DNA from: Neonectria sp. B-13
Lineage: Eukaryota > Ascomycota > Sordariomycetes > Hypocreales > Nectriaceae
NCBI GenBank assembly: GCA_002682825.1
Contig: NOKP01000012.1
Span: forward strand, 1,054,001-1,118,000
Reading direction: 5' to 3'
Length of the DNA: 64,000 bases
The notes under the pieces are model-generated. The model was not told the DNA's origin and ran no database searches. It worked only from the letters and a program-made list of their open reading frames with translations. A program made the translations under genes and the position numbers. Below, one piece after another: positions 1-12,715 of the stretch; position 1 is the stretch's first letter, and each line of letters starts with the position of its first letter.

Positions 1-1150
1 GATGTTGCGGCGTACACTTCGCTAAGGTTCTGCGCTGTGCCTAGGCCGATGTTGGAGAAGGTGTGTAAAATCTGAGAGGGATTTTAGGAACCCTGTTCGA
101 CGGTTTCCCAATCTGCGTCTGTGTCTATGTCTGAGTCTGAGCCCAGGAGACTGCGAATCACCGACACGGCTGGCGCAAGTTCCTCGCGAGCGGCCGGAAG
201 CTAGAAGAATTGGTGTAGATAACACTTCATGACTAAGATAACCGCGTTGGAAATTGCTCCCTGTAACTGGACACATACTTGCATTGTGGCTGTCATGCGC
301 GAACGCACATGCGGAGGGAATAACTAAACGTGGCCCAGCTGCGGTATGTTTGTCGTTTACACCGGGAGTAGGACTATGAATACAGAGGGCGAGAGCTGTA
401 CGACTGGTAGAGATACAATGGTGGTATCTTTTGGAACTTGGGCTTTTACAATTTGTATTTCTCTTGTGTTGGTTGATTATTTGATACGCAAAAATCAGCC
501 ATCTGAACAAGCAACCATTATTAAGCTACGACACAAGCAAGAGATGAAAATCTCAGCTAGCTGACTGTCAGTGCCATAACTAGAAACAAGGCGTATTGTT
601 GGCTCATCAACGAGTAAACGCCGACCGCTCCGCCAACCTGCACGGTATTCCACTGGTGGCCGTGTCCCACCGCTGATCTCCTCGAAGTAGAAGTAAAGAT
701 GATTGGGATGAACGGGGCGAGAATCAGTAGGACAATGAAAGGAAATATAAAAACGCCATCGTGCAAACACTTTCCTTTATCTACGGCCCATACGTACCGG
801 TAAGACATAATGAACTTGTACATGTATCATGAAGATGTAGCCTCAACATTGCTCATTAAGAAACGCTAAGGGTTTGAACCGAAAATGAGACCTAATGTAG
901 GTAGCATGGCCTTAAATTAACTACATACCATTTATTAATTGCGTGACAGAAACTCAATCATTTACAAGGCCCCTGTATTCTTCTTATCTTCGTCAGTTAC
1001 GAGGTGGTTAGACATAATCATGTCACAAGGAGTTTCTCAGAGGCCGCCACCAAACCTAATCCGAGGATCCATGGATAGTATAGCACGAGATTTATTTTGA
1101 ACTTGATAATAAGCCTAAGAAGTCAAATGCAACTACTAATCGGACAGGCA
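1..1150. other. Gene-free left edge
   Basis: I see no convincing coding sequence here. Open frames are short, overlap on both strands and match no family I recognise. The stretch lies downstream of the 3' end of the RBR ligase gene and may hold its 3' untranslated region and the flank of a gene outside the window. Confidence 0.5.
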
Positions 1151-3729
1151 TCAAAGACCGATGTTACCGTGTAGCCTCCACATATGGGCGTAGCATGCCT
1201 TGCTTCCATCAAATGTTGCCATGCATATCCAGCAAATGTCGGTGTCACATCCCTTACAGGTCATATGGTTGCATCCTTCAGTCTTTTCCATGAGTGTGCT
1301 GCACTTAGGACAAGCCTTAACCCCTAGCTCTTCCTTGACTTTGTTGAGTGCCTCGAGGCCACCAGATGCATCTCCCTTGTGCTCGGCACAGGTCATGCCA
1401 GGATGCGGGGTAAGACAGGTCGTGCAGGTAGATACGAAGCACTTGCCACATGTGAATGTCGTGGGCGATGCTGCAGGATCAGAAGTAACGCGGTATATTT
1501 GGCTGCAATCTGGTGTTGGACAGTATCGGAACTCGCCCGGGTGACGCCGGACATGGGAAGCAAAAGATGCTTCAAGCACATCCTCAAATGTCTCCGAGAG
1601 AAGAAGATTGTGAATTTCCGAAAGTTGCAAGGCCTTGCCGCAGCCCCCAGAATCGCCCACACAAGTAACACAAAAGTCCTTTGAGGTTGATGCTTCCGCT
1701 CGGCACATGCTGACGAAACAGTAGCTGCAGTAGACATGGTTGCAAGAGGTACGAAGCGGCTCCTCGGCTTCGCAAAAGCAGACCGGGCAATCCGTCTGGT
1801 GATTGGAATGCTTCTCTGTGGCGTTCTTTTGCCTGCGGGCTATGACGAGTTTGGCCTCGGCGACATCTTTCTCAGTTCCATGGACCAGGATGCATCTCGA
1901 CGTGAGGTCAAACACGGCTTTGCCACGTCCAAGTTGTGACTCGAGTACCTTAAAGCCACCGTCCACGGCCCACTGAAGCTCGTCCTCCTGATCGAGCCTG
2001 ATGAAGTGACTGGCCGAGGTCATGTCTTGAATGAGCTTGTGCAATGCCTCTGTCGCCAGTGCGAAATTTTCTTCAGGTCCAAAAATTCGAATTTGTGATG
2101 ACCGTACATCGCGGATGATGACAACACCCAGGTCGTCCTCGATCTTTTTGAGCTTCTTGTATTCGTCTCCGTTGATCTTCAAGTTGGCATACCAGAGACT
2201 CTTTCCCTCCATTCTCATCACCTGACCGGCAATGATGCGCTCGAGATCCTTTTGGGCTTCTGCCACCAATTGTCGGTCCTCGCCTTGAAGCTTCAGGATC
2301 CGGTAGAAGCGTTGAGGAGAGAATGCAATAATGCGGACATATTGGCGCTCCCAGGCTGTCTTGCGCGCGTTGATTTGCTTCTGCACAACGTCATAGACTC
2401 GGGTTGATATTTTGAACTTGACCGATGTGACGAGCTGTACGAAGAGCTTTCCTGTGTCACAAAACGGCAGAGGCTTCTTGTCCAGGGCCGAGGCAGCATC
2501 CCGTGCCTGTGACTCTTCGACAAAGGTCGCCTGAGCTTTGATGCGCCTGCCCTTGGAACTGTTGGAGACCTCCCAACGCTCCAGCGACCCAAACTCATAC
2601 AGCATCGATTTGACAAGGGTAGAGTCCACGTCCATGTCGGCAACGTAGCTCGGCTCTCCCATGTCGATTTGACGAGGGCTGTCGGACGCAGTGATGCCTT
2701 CGGTGATGTCTCGCTCCTCAACGGTCCCGGCCAAGGCTGTCAATTTGACGATCCAACTTGGTCCACTTGGATGACTGTCGTTTTGCGCGATTGGCGGTTT
2801 GGCGGTGACTTTGGATCCGAGGACTTGATACTTGCCCGCGTTGAACTTTTTGAACACTCTCCACGCAACCTCGGTGCTTCCAAAATGGAGGCAAGCTGAT
2901 CGAGCTGGTCGATGCCATGAACAGTGCACTTGCCTGCAGTCAACTTGATGAAAGTTGGAACCCCGAGGGACAGGAACAGGCACTGAGACAACTTGGAGGT
3001 CCTTGAGTCCAACGCAAGTGCGCAATCTGCTGCAGGCCGTCTTAGCAAACGTTGGATCTTCAACCTTGACGATAGCAGAGCAATTTTCCGAGTCTGCGGG
3101 CTTCATAATCCGCACATCGCTTGCTGGTATGACCACGCCGACATCTGACAGTAGCTTCTGAACGTAACTGACGGAGCCGGAAGTTGAAAGATTGCTGATG
3201 CGGATAGCGGAAAAGTCAGAGGGGAGGGAGACCTTGGTAGTCGTTGCGCCGTCGCCGAACTCGACCCACGCGCCTCCGAGCTCACGGGTCCAGTTTTCGA
3301 TGGATTCGTCATCATGTGTCAAACAACAACAATCAGCCTGTGACGAATTACCTTAGTCAATCATACAAAGCGTACCTTTTCTTCTTCCTCTTTCTCTTCC
3401 TCTTTCTCTTCCTCGTTCACTTGGTCATGTGAGAAAAGACAAGTGGCTCCTTTCTTGCAATGACCTTGTGCGAAAAAGCGACATTGGGTCCGCCGTCGTT
3501 GAGTCAATGCCGGGCGTGCAGGGCCGTCGTGTGCAAATCGACAGGCATTCCCCCCTGAAAAAGTACCACGAGTATATTGAGGGTATGTAGGTGGAACCCT
3601 ACGAGGAGGAGCGAGAACCGGCGGCCAGTTCTCATAAAATGATTCTCTAGGCGGCTCGTAGGCTGGTCTAACCGGCTCATAGGCTGGTGGTGTCTCATGG
3701 TGAGTTTGAGTCGCAAAGATGTTGCCCAT
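1151..3729 (-). CDS. RBR-type E3 ubiquitin ligase with CCCH zinc finger
   Basis: Predicted RING-between-RING E3 ligase, which passes ubiquitin through a cysteine thioester. Exon 1 (3729-3376) starts MGNIFATQ and carries a complete CCCH finger (CRFFAQGHCKKGATCLFSH, spacing C-x7-C-x5-C-x3-H). It is preceded by a half finger of which only CRFAH remains. A Glu/Lys-rich tract follows. The intron is short: donor GTACGC at 3375 and acceptor at about 3338 (38 nt). An acceptor near 3286 would also keep frame, so this junction is uncertain. The second exon has RRM-like and KH-like stretches, then RING1 (CPVCFCEAEEPLRTSCNHVYC), an IBR with paired cysteines, and RING2 (CPKCSTLMEKTEGCNHMTC), where the Cys of EGCNHMTC is the expected catalytic residue. 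The layout resembles fungal and plant DEAH-helicase-associated RBR ligases without the helicase. Substrate is unknown. Confidence 0.82.
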
Positions 3730-5973
3730 ATTGATGGCGATACTTGTGCAAAGGTAGTTAGAAGCACTTGGAAAGACGTGCACGACAGGAAATCCATTCC
3801 ATTCTTATGCCTGTGGGCAAACGGCTGTTCAGGCACGAATAGGTAGCAGCTGATGCTGGCATCGACTCGCTCACAAAATCCACTGGTACTTGGCCATATA
3901 CTGCTATTCTGCAGAAATGAACCCGGTAGAATTACCTCTTGCAAGTATCTGTACTTGTTCTGACCCACAAGAGTGCACGTTAATGTGAGAGGCCCTCCAG
4001 AATGCACATTACTGCTGGAGGCCCTACAGAATGCACATTACTGAGGGAGGCCCTCCAAAGTCCACAGTAGTCCAATCGGAACACTGTTGCTTATCATTGA
4101 CGTAATAAAATTAACCTGACGGTAGACTTAATTAGCTAATAGACTGACTGGGTAGGGATCACAACATAAGAAATACATCCATCCTTCAACGTCAAGTTAT
4201 GCCAACGTGGTTTCGAACTCGTCCCCCAATTCCGCTGTTAGAGAAGAATTCTAGTGAGCGCTGGATTTAGATATTAGACCTGAGCGACCGCAGCATCGGC
4301 AACAGAGTCACTGGCTTATGAAGTACATCGCCAAATCATGTGCACAGCTTATTACACATCAAATTGAGAGCTACTACGTACCACGGAGATTCGTTTATCA
4401 TGCCTAAGCAAGTGTCAACCAACAACTCGAGTTTCAACCAACGACAAAGCCGAATGAAAGCCCATAAACCTGCAGGAGGCGTCAACATGACACGTCATCA
4501 GCTACTTAATAGGTTTGTATTGAGCCTTGCACTTGTTACCCCGCAGCTGTCTGCCTTGCCTGATTCTTTGCACTTTTCTTGCTCAAGCCATGTTGGTGCT
4601 GGTTGGTCGTACTACACCAGGATGGATGGTTGCTTCAGTGTCATCTCAAAGCAAACTAAGATGACCCTCTTTCTCTAACAAAGATTGCTCAAAATGTGAT
4701 ATATGAGGTATTTGATTGGGAGCAACTAGGTGGTCGACAGCTTTGCAGTTCTCTTCCAGACTGCCAATCACGAAAACATGCACCTAGGTGCTGTACATGA
4801 GTTGATGGAGTGATGCAAGTGAATGTGATACTCATTGCATTTGCTTGCATCCCACCCTTGACGTGCCGCGCGCGTCACGTTTCATCGAGCTCGTGCCAAA
4901 GGGGCAAAGTCGACTAAGCCGTCCTTGATTACGACTTTGCCAGATTTCCAGAACGTAGCTAAGCATCAGGCATTGTTGCAACAGTGAGGGCAGGCGCCCA
5001 CGCTGGCAAACCTGGAAACACTCAGGGGTAAGCAACAGCGGCAAGAGAGGTAAATGTGACAGAGCATAGGAACTCCTCAATTCAAGACGATGTCACTGAT
5101 CCAAGCAGACTCTATCTGCTTTCAAAAAGGCAGCATTGGCTCCCCAAGACAGCTTTGGCTCCCGTTGCAACCCGATGCTTCGTAGTTGAACAAATCAGCA
5201 GGCGAGCACGTTATCATTTCCAGGTTATGGCTGGCTTCGGTTCACACCATGACCTCCAAAACCCGAGTCCTACATGAGACATCGCTTTCTTGTGGGTGTC
5301 CCGGGTTAGGTTCCGTGGCCCGAGAGCCTATGGCCCGGCCCGCCTTGGCAAGCTACTGCAGCATTTACGACACAGCGCGTTTGCATGGCATGCGAAAGCA
5401 TGCGAGCCAATAGGTCATTAGAACTGCCGTGCTATGGGCGGGGAATCGGCCGGATCTCAACTCGGAATCGGCAGAACACCTCTAAGCAAAAAACAGACAG
5501 CGCTGCAGGTCATTGAGATGGGGTTGGGTAGAATTGGATCACTTATCACGCCAAGCTGCATGCAGGGAACGGAATAGCTCAGGCCCAATCAGCAAACAAC
5601 TTTGCACTATCCATGCTCCTCTATTTCAAATGCCGGCAGTAATCGTCGGCCTTCGGGCTCACGAAGCTAAGATCTGCCCGAGTGGGTCGGGCCAACGGGT
5701 CGCGTAGAATTCCGTACTGATAAAGCCTCCAGGGTTCCATTAGCTCCTGCACGACATATTGAGCGGAGATCCTTGCTCTATAAGGTCCATTTTCCGACTG
5801 TTCAGGGTGACCCCTGCTGTCAATCTGCGAAAGATAATATGGGACTTGCCAGAACACTCGGCATGTCTTGAACGGTATAAATCAAACGGTCCGTGGTCTG
5901 GTCAAGATTCTCAAAAGTGCACGGACCTAACAGTCGGATGACAGAGTAGACAGCCGAGATCACTCTCATACAC
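3730..5973. other. Intergenic region, no gene seen
   Basis: This 2.2-kb stretch lies between two divergently transcribed genes, so it holds both promoters. Open frames are short and unlike known proteins. The only structure I see is a 29-bp tandem repeat at 3989-4075, annotated separately. The region just before 5974 is the presumed P450 promoter. Confidence 0.5.
3989..4075. repeat. 29-bp tandem repeat, about 2.8 copies
   Basis: Copies start at 3989, 4018 and 4047, each beginning GAGGCCCT. The first two continue with (C/A)CAGAATGCACATTACTG, and the third diverges after GAGGCCCTCCA. A weaker partial copy (GAGTGCACGTTAATG) precedes the first at about 3971. It is a short non-coding minisatellite in the 5' flank of the RBR ligase gene. 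Confidence 0.75.
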
Positions 5974-7681
5974 ATGGCCATCATGATCATTGACCGGTTT
6001 CGAGGCCTCTCGCTAGCGATGGCAGTGCCAGTGACACTCTTGCTCTTGGTAAGCAGACACGCTGGCATCTCTATCGCTCTTCTTTGACGCATAACTTACC
6101 GCTCCAGACCGTCGGATACGTCGTGGGTAAACCAATCTACAACCTATTCTTCCATCCTCTCCGCAAGTTCCCCGGCCCCCTCCTTTGGAGGGCCAACGGC
6201 CTGCCCTACCAATACTGGACCATGTCGGGCCATGGCAACAAGAAGATCCTAGCCCTACACCAGAAGTATGGCGACGTAGTACGCGTCACCCCTAACCAGC
6301 TCTCATTCCAGAATCCAGACGCCTGGAAAGAAATCATGGGTCACAAAAAGGGCATCGGCAATGGGGAGAACGGAAAAGACAAGACTTTCTACTTCAAAAA
6401 CTGGGGCGACATCATCGCGTCGAACCGTGAAGACCACTCTAGGATGCGCCGCATCTTGAGCCACGGCTTTAGCACGCAGAGCTTGCACGCCCAACAGCCG
6501 CTCATCGGGCAGTACATCGATCTACTTATTCGCCGACTGCGGGAGAACTCGGCCGGCGGCACGCAGCCGCTCAATATGGTCGCTTGGTTCAATTACACCA
6601 CCTTTGATATTATTGGCGATTTAGCTTTCGGCGAGCCGTTCGGGTGCCTGAGCTCGAGTACCATGCATCCCTGGGTCGAGACGGTGTTTCAAAACGTCAA
6701 GCAGCTGGCTATGCTTATTTGTATCCGCCGATTCATCCCATGTATTGACAGCATCCTGGACGTGTTTCCACCGAAGGGAATGGTCGACAAGATCAACGCC
6801 CACCGGGCGCTTGTCAAAGCTAACGTGGCGAAACGCATGGCATGTACGGAGCCCCGAGCTGACTTCATGGAGTCGATGATCCAACACGACCACGACGGAA
6901 ACGAGAAGATGACAATGTCTGAGATCGAGAGGACCGCGAACACTCTTATTGTGGCTGGCTCCGAAACCACGGCCACCGCACTCTCAGCTGCCACATTCTA
7001 TCTGTGCACGCATCCCGACGTGTTGACAAAGCTAGCGAATGAAGTCCGCAGCTCGTTCAGCTCCGAAGACGAAATCGATTTCGTCGGCGTAAACAGCCTG
7101 AAGTATATGCTGGCTGTGTTGGAAGAGACATTGCGCATGTTTCCCCCGCTGGCTTCGGCGGCTCCCAGGAGGTGTAAACCCGAGGGTGACTTTATCAACG
7201 GCCAGTTCGTACCCGGAGGAGTAAGTTAATTCTTCGGGATCTGGGAGTAAAAACTTGACAATCGAGACAGACTATTTTAGACATCTGGCAATGGCCGTTG
7301 TACCACAACCCCAAGTACTTCACGCTACCTGACTCATTCATCCCGGAGCGCTGGACTGGGAACGACCCGCGATTCGTCAACGACCAAAGGGATGTCGTGC
7401 AGCCGTTCTCCTTCGGGCCACGTAATTGTATTGGTAAGAAGTAAGTTATGATACTCTTACGCCATCGAGAAAGCTCAGCCCCGATTGCTGACTGAATACT
7501 TCGCAGCTTGGCATACGTCGAGATGCGGTGTATCCTAGCCCGCGTCATCTGGAATTTCGATATGCATATCAAGGAGGAGAGTAAGAACTGGGCGGATGAT
7601 GCTCGTCTGTATTTACTTTGGGATAAGCCGCCGATGTACGTGTATCTAACGCCGCGCGAACCTGGCAATATTGCGGCCTAA
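5974..7681 (+). CDS. Cytochrome P450 (CYP65/TRI11-like)
   Basis: Membrane-anchored haem monooxygenase of 510 aa. Exons 5974-6048, 6108-7220, 7271-7440 and 7507-7681 join with consistent phase and GT-AG borders. The N-terminus is a single hydrophobic anchor followed by the proline hinge HPLRKFPGP. The I-helix oxygen-binding motif AGSETT is near residue 308, the K-helix ExxR (EETLR) near 364, and the haem loop FSFGPRNCIG has its axial Cys near 449. The body resembles the isotrichodermin C-15 hydroxylase group used in fungal secondary metabolism. Substrate cannot be read from the sequence. The next gene, on the same strand, is a GMC oxidoreductase. Nothing looks broken, so it should be functional. 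Confidence 0.92.
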
Positions 7682-8949
7682 GAGAGCAAGATGAGGGCAT
7701 TGTGTCGGGGCCGGCTGACACAGATGTTCGGATAAGCTGCCGGAACTCCTGTGTTTCTATTACCTAGGTCCACTTTCAACAATTGGTCCGACGAGCATGG
7801 GATTAAAGGTGGTCTGGGATTGACGAGGTCACTCGGGAAGATAGGAAGAACATCACCTCAGACAATAAATTCGCGAGCCAAACGAGTTCACTTTTCAGTC
7901 AATGTTGAACGCGAGGAATTGATTTGGATTGTATATTTCAGCCGTTTTAATCAGATTTGTAATACATCGTGTTTTCGCTATGTTGTGGTCTGCGTCATGT
8001 GCTACACAACATTCTTCAGGCGGCTGACTTCTGTTTTGGAAGTGGTAAGGCGCTTTCGGTGCTTTCTAGGTCTCGCCTAATTTGCTCCAATATCTTTCCA
8101 CCACTGTCTTTCGCCTGTGTTAGGTCCTGGCTGATGTATTAGTTCGTCGAGTATGACGAGCTACTCTATAGGGTAGTATAAGCTATAGGGTAATATGTGT
8201 TTGGAGGAGGGATGTGTAAGCACATTGTGAACATGGTCGCGATCTGGATCCTGACTTTAGTTAGTCTCATTTTGACTAACATGTAAGACTTCTCTAAATA
8301 ATTAGTAAGGCCTAGAATCACAAACATCTTCCTCCCCCCTTGGGTGTTTCTCGCCACTGAAACATCACAAGGATACTTTCCACATGACCCGTCCCCGAGT
8401 GATCTCCAGCTTTGGCTTTGACTAACCCCCGCATGACCCCGCAACTTGCCCGTGTACGGGACGGACAAGATGCCGATTCGCGAGCTTTGGTGCATGTGAA
8501 AAGCTAGCGCGCGGCGCCAACTATTGAACGCGGGGTGGTTGGACAACCTCAAAACCATCCATCGCTGGTCGACACTGAACGAGGAGATGATTCGATGGGA
8601 AATGTGCTTCACGGTAGACACAGATTCGGGACTTGGCTCTGAGCCTGGTTCCACGACATGGGCTGTACACATCTCACACCGCCATGAGCCTCGAATATTG
8701 ACCGGCTGCAGTCGGTCAGCGGCACGTAAGTGTTTCGGAAGACGGCAACGGGAAAGTGAGACATACACGAGATCTGCACCTATAAGGCGCGGTTTGGAGC
8801 GGACGCCGGTTCAGCCCCAAAACCTTAGCCTAAGCAAGTGAGGGGGCAGCTTCTTTATAAAGTCCGCGGCTGTATCCTCGGCGTCTGAAGCTCCATCGAA
8901 TCCAACTCCTCACACTCCACGTTCACGCGTTTCCTCAAACTGTGTAGCA
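7682..8949. other. Intergenic region with GMC promoter
   Basis: There is no recognisable gene. A 200-codon open frame on the minus strand (8166-8768) shows no family features. The right end is the promoter of the GMC oxidoreductase, with a TATA-like CTTTATAAAG at 8851-8860 followed directly by AGTCCGCGG. Confidence 0.5.
8861..8869. promoter_or_regulatory. Possible Zn2Cys6 site AGTCCGCGG
   Basis: AGTCCGCGG lies about 80 bp before the GMC start codon and just after a TATA-like CTTTATAAAG. It matches nine of ten bases of the palindrome arm found in the regulator/epoxide hydrolase promoter. CCG/CGG triplets are the usual targets of fungal Zn2Cys6 factors. Function is inferred only. Confidence 0.35.
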
Positions 8950-10944
8950 ATGGGTGTGTCGAACAATCTGACTGACGCCACTCGGGAGGTAGATGTCATT
9001 ATTGCTGGAGGTGAGATATTCCTCGCTGCTCGCGGTCCGCCCAAGATCTCACAGTTTCTCTCTCTACAGGTGGTACCGCAGGATGTATCATCGCTGGAAG
9101 GCTGGCTGAAGCCGACCCTGCCTTGTCAATCCTTGTCATCGAGCGTGGCCAAGACAACTACAATGTCGCCACCGTCACCAATCCCGCTCTTTTTCTGTCC
9201 CACCTCACGCCAACGAGCAAGACTGCTATTTTCTACAAGGCCAACAAGGCAAGCCAGCTAGCAGACCGTGACCCAATTGTTCCATCCGGCGGCACGTTGG
9301 GCGGTGGCTCGTCCATCAATTTCATGATGTACACCCGGGCCCAGCGATCCGATTATGACTCTTGGAAGACGCCGGGCTGGTCCGCTGACGAATTGCTACC
9401 GTATTTGAAGAAGGTGGGTTAGTTGATCGTGCGTTTTCGCCATCTTGGCCGGCGACTAATACTTCCAAGCTTGAAACATATCACGGCGATGATCCGGACA
9501 ACGTACATGGTCGCGATGGGCCAGTTCATGTATCAGACGGAACATACCGTGCTGTTGGCCCCGAGAACGACTTCATTCGTGCAGCCAGTCAAGTAGGCTG
9601 GCCGGAGATTCCAGACTTACAAAACCTCAAAGCAATCAACGGTTTCCAGAGATGGAAACGATACGTGTCGCCTGACGGAAAACGCCAAGACACAGCCCAC
9701 AGGTACTTGCATCCGTTACTGCAGGACGGGAAGCACCCCAACCTACACGTTCTGACCGAGTCATCTGTCGTTCGTGTTCTTTTTGACAAAGACAAGAGGG
9801 CGATTGGCGTTGAGTGTGTTCCCAGTTCGGACTTTCAGCCAACACTTGCCCTTGCTAAACAGCCGACGCATACCATCAAGGCAAAGAAGATGGTGGTCGT
9901 CTCCTCTGGGGCTTGTGGTACGCCATCTGTGCTCGAGAGATCTGGACTTGGCGATCCCAGCATCCTTAAGCGTGCTGGGGTGCCGATGGTGGTCGACTTG
10001 CCTGGCGTTGGCCGTGACTACCAAGACCATAACCTGCTTTTATATCCGTACCACACAAGCCTGAAGCCGGACGAGACAATCGACGGCATACTCAGCGGTC
10101 GAAGTGATGTCCCAAAACTGATTCAAGGCAAGGATAAACTCCTCGGATGGAACTCCATCGACGTCTGTTCCAAGATCCGGCCAGAGGAATCCGAAGTGGA
10201 AGCTTTGGGACCCGAGTTCAAGGCTGCTTGGGATCGCGATTTCAAGCCAGTTCCGGACCGGCCACTGATGCTGACGGGAGTGGTTTCATGGTAAGTTGAC
10301 AATGTCCCATAGAGTCTCATAAGGGCCTCGCTAAGCCAGCCAGCTTCCTCGGCGACCCGAGCACTGTCCCACCTGGCCAATATGCCACGGTTGGAAACTT
10401 TACCGGCTATCCATACTCCAGGGGCCATCTGCACATCACCGGTCCTCAGTGTGGGGATGAGCTCGATTTCGACGTTGGCTTTTTGACTGACCCTCACGAC
10501 ATCGACTTGAAGAAACAAGTATGGGCATACAAGAAGTCACGGGAGATAATGCGACGTACGAAGATGTATCGGGGAGAGCTAAGCGTCGGGCACCCTCCCT
10601 TCCCACCAGAGTCGTCTGCAGCGTGCATCACGACAGAGTCAGCACTTTCCGCAGAGAGCATCAAGAACATTGCGTACTCGGCGGAAGACGATGCTTTGAT
10701 CGAGCAATGGATCCGAGAGAACCTCGAAACTACGTGGCACTCGCTGGGAACCGCGAAGATGGCACCTCAGGATGAGTATGGCGTTGTTGACGGCAACTTG
10801 AGCGTTTACGGTACGAAGGGCTTGAAGATTGCGGATATGAGCATCCCGCCGGAAAACGTTGGGGCCAATACAAACAACACCGCTCTAGTTATTGGTGAAA
10901 AGGCAGCGGATATCATCATCAAGGAGCTGGGCCTCAAGGCTTAG
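8950..10944 (+). CDS. GMC oxidoreductase (alcohol oxidase-like)
   Basis: FAD-dependent glucose-methanol-choline oxidoreductase, 608 aa, oxidising an alcohol group. Exons are 8950-9010, 9070-9413, 9470-10290 and 10344-10944. The Rossmann dinucleotide motif (VIIAGGGTAGCIIAGRLAE) is built across the first intron. GMC signature 1 (SGGTLGGGSSINFMMYTRA) and a GMC signature 2-like segment (SSGACGTPSVLERSGLG) follow. The C-terminal catalytic His is in WHSLGT, and the second catalytic position is Asn in NVGANTNNTAL, as in alcohol/methanol oxidases rather than the His of cellobiose dehydrogenase types. There is no signal peptide, so it is intracellular, possibly peroxisomal or cytosolic, but the C-terminus GLKA is not a clear PTS1. 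It sits between a P450 and a convergent MFS transporter. Substrate is unknown. Confidence 0.92.
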
Positions 10945-11144
10945 ATTGATAAGCTTTTATTGTCAGAATTGGTCAACAGGGGACAAAGTAGTTTGTGCAA
11001 CATGTTTATGTGTTTTTCAACGTCTCGTTATTTCTTCATCTTTCTATCAAGTTGTAAACTAACTCGGTCACTGACATGGTCTGTCTGAGGAATCTATCAC
11101 TACATAGCCACTCTACATCTCATACTGGATTATGGACCTCTGCC

Positions 11145-12715
11145 TCACTCCACGTTCTCTGACTGGAGAACTTTCCTCTCCGCTTTGGTTCCCTTCCAGT
11201 CAATCATCCGACACGCCACAGGAATCACAGCCGCCAGCACCATGCCCGCACCCAAAAACGCAGCAGTAACCCCAAAGCCAATTGGATACCCCGGTGCGTC
11301 GTTTGTCTTCCAGATCCTGCTCCCGTAGACGCTCGAGAAGTTACCAAACGCGTTCACCAACGCAAGCACAATGGCACGCTTCTCAGGCGGCAGGGTGATG
11401 ACGCCGCTGGCCCAGGTGAGAATCAACGGCAGCGCGCTCCAAATGCCGGAGGTGATGAAACAGAGCATGACGTACCGCACCACCGGCGTCTTGACGATGG
11501 CGCACACGACGCTGCAGGCGAATCCCACTGCGAGAGGTCCCGCGACGTGCCAACTTCTCTCGGCGTTGCGATCGGAGGACCAGGCGTTGATGTTGAGACA
11601 AACCGCCGCGACTGCGTAGATGGGAACCGTCATGTACTGCGCCTTGACTGTCTCGTAGCCCAACGACAAGGTGATGGTGGGGATAAAGTACGAGATAGTA
11701 CCTGCGCCGACGTCGAGCATGTACAGTACCATGAACAAGTAAGTGCGTGGGTCAGCCAAGGCGGCAACGAGGGCATCCCAATGGCCCAGCCGTTTCTGTG
11801 TCCGGCCGCTGGTGTCGATTCCGTCGTTAATGATCCTGATCTTAGCGAGGCGTCGCTCCGAGTCATTAAGACGCTTCGACAACTCGGGATAGTCCAGTAG
11901 GATGAAGAAGGCACAAGCTGCAACACCTACTGTCGCGACGCCTTCGATAATGAACAACCAGCGCCAGCCAGCTATTCCATGCGCATCGTGCATATTCGAA
12001 GTGATGGCACCTGCAAGGAGGCCCCCGAACGCACCCGACAGGACTGAGGCTGTGTAAAAAATGGCGAATCGCTTGCCTGTCATGTTGTACCAAGTTAGCG
12101 TCTCTTTGTCTCCCTGTGGAAGTCTTGCTGTGACATACCTAGCTCGGCGCGGGTATACCAACAACTCAAGAGATACAGCACACCAGGAAAGAAACCAGCT
12201 TCGACACATCCTAGAACGAATCGGAACGCCAGAAGAGCACCGTAGGTCTTTGAGATAGACATCAGAGCACTCAGACCACCCCAGATGAGCATAATAGTCG
12301 GGAGGAAGATGGAGGGCCGGCTGCGGGAGAGGATCATGTTGGACGGAACCTCGCAGATGAGGTATCCAAAGAAGAAGATGGAGAGGACCCATGCGTAGTC
12401 GTCGTCGGAGAGATCAAGCTCGGATTGCATACCTGCAATCTTGGCATTTCCCTATTTTAATCGCTTGTTAGTTTGCTGAGTTGTGCATCGGAGCAGGGAA
12501 GTAGGCCGCACAATGTTGGTCCTGTCGATGTAGTTCAAGATGTACATGGTCCAGAGAATCGGCATGAGAAAGAAGTCAATTTTCCGGACGAGTTTCTTTT
12601 CTTCGGGACTACCTGGATGGTACTCCCGAAGGGCTTGCAGTAATTCATTGTCGACTGCGTTGTCAACGTTGCTGAACTCCTTTAGCTCCACCGATTCCTT
12701 CTTGTCAATGTCCAT
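11145..12715 (-). CDS. MFS transporter, Dal5/allantoate permease-like
   Basis: Plasma-membrane anion:cation symporter of 482 aa with about 12 transmembrane helices. Exons 12715-12512, 12451-12139 and 12076-11145 close in frame. The first intron has an unusual GTGCGG donor. ATG at 12715 (MDIDKKESVE) is preferred because the longer frame upstream has no ATG. Family features are ILNYIDRTNIGNAKIAGM after TM1, GYLICEVPSNMIL in TM2, RFVLGCVEAGFFPGVLYL, and a long central loop with PRTYLF. Relatives carry allantoate, nicotinate, biotin/pantothenate precursors and other organic anions. It converges on the GMC gene. The substrate is not predictable. Confidence 0.9.

Noticed and set aside
4340..4678. 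112-codon open frame on the plus strand
   Set aside because: No recognisable motif, no intron pattern and no conserved start context; likely chance in non-coding DNA.
8166..8768. 200-codon open frame on the minus strand
   Set aside because: No family features, overlaps the GMC promoter region, and composition is random-looking.
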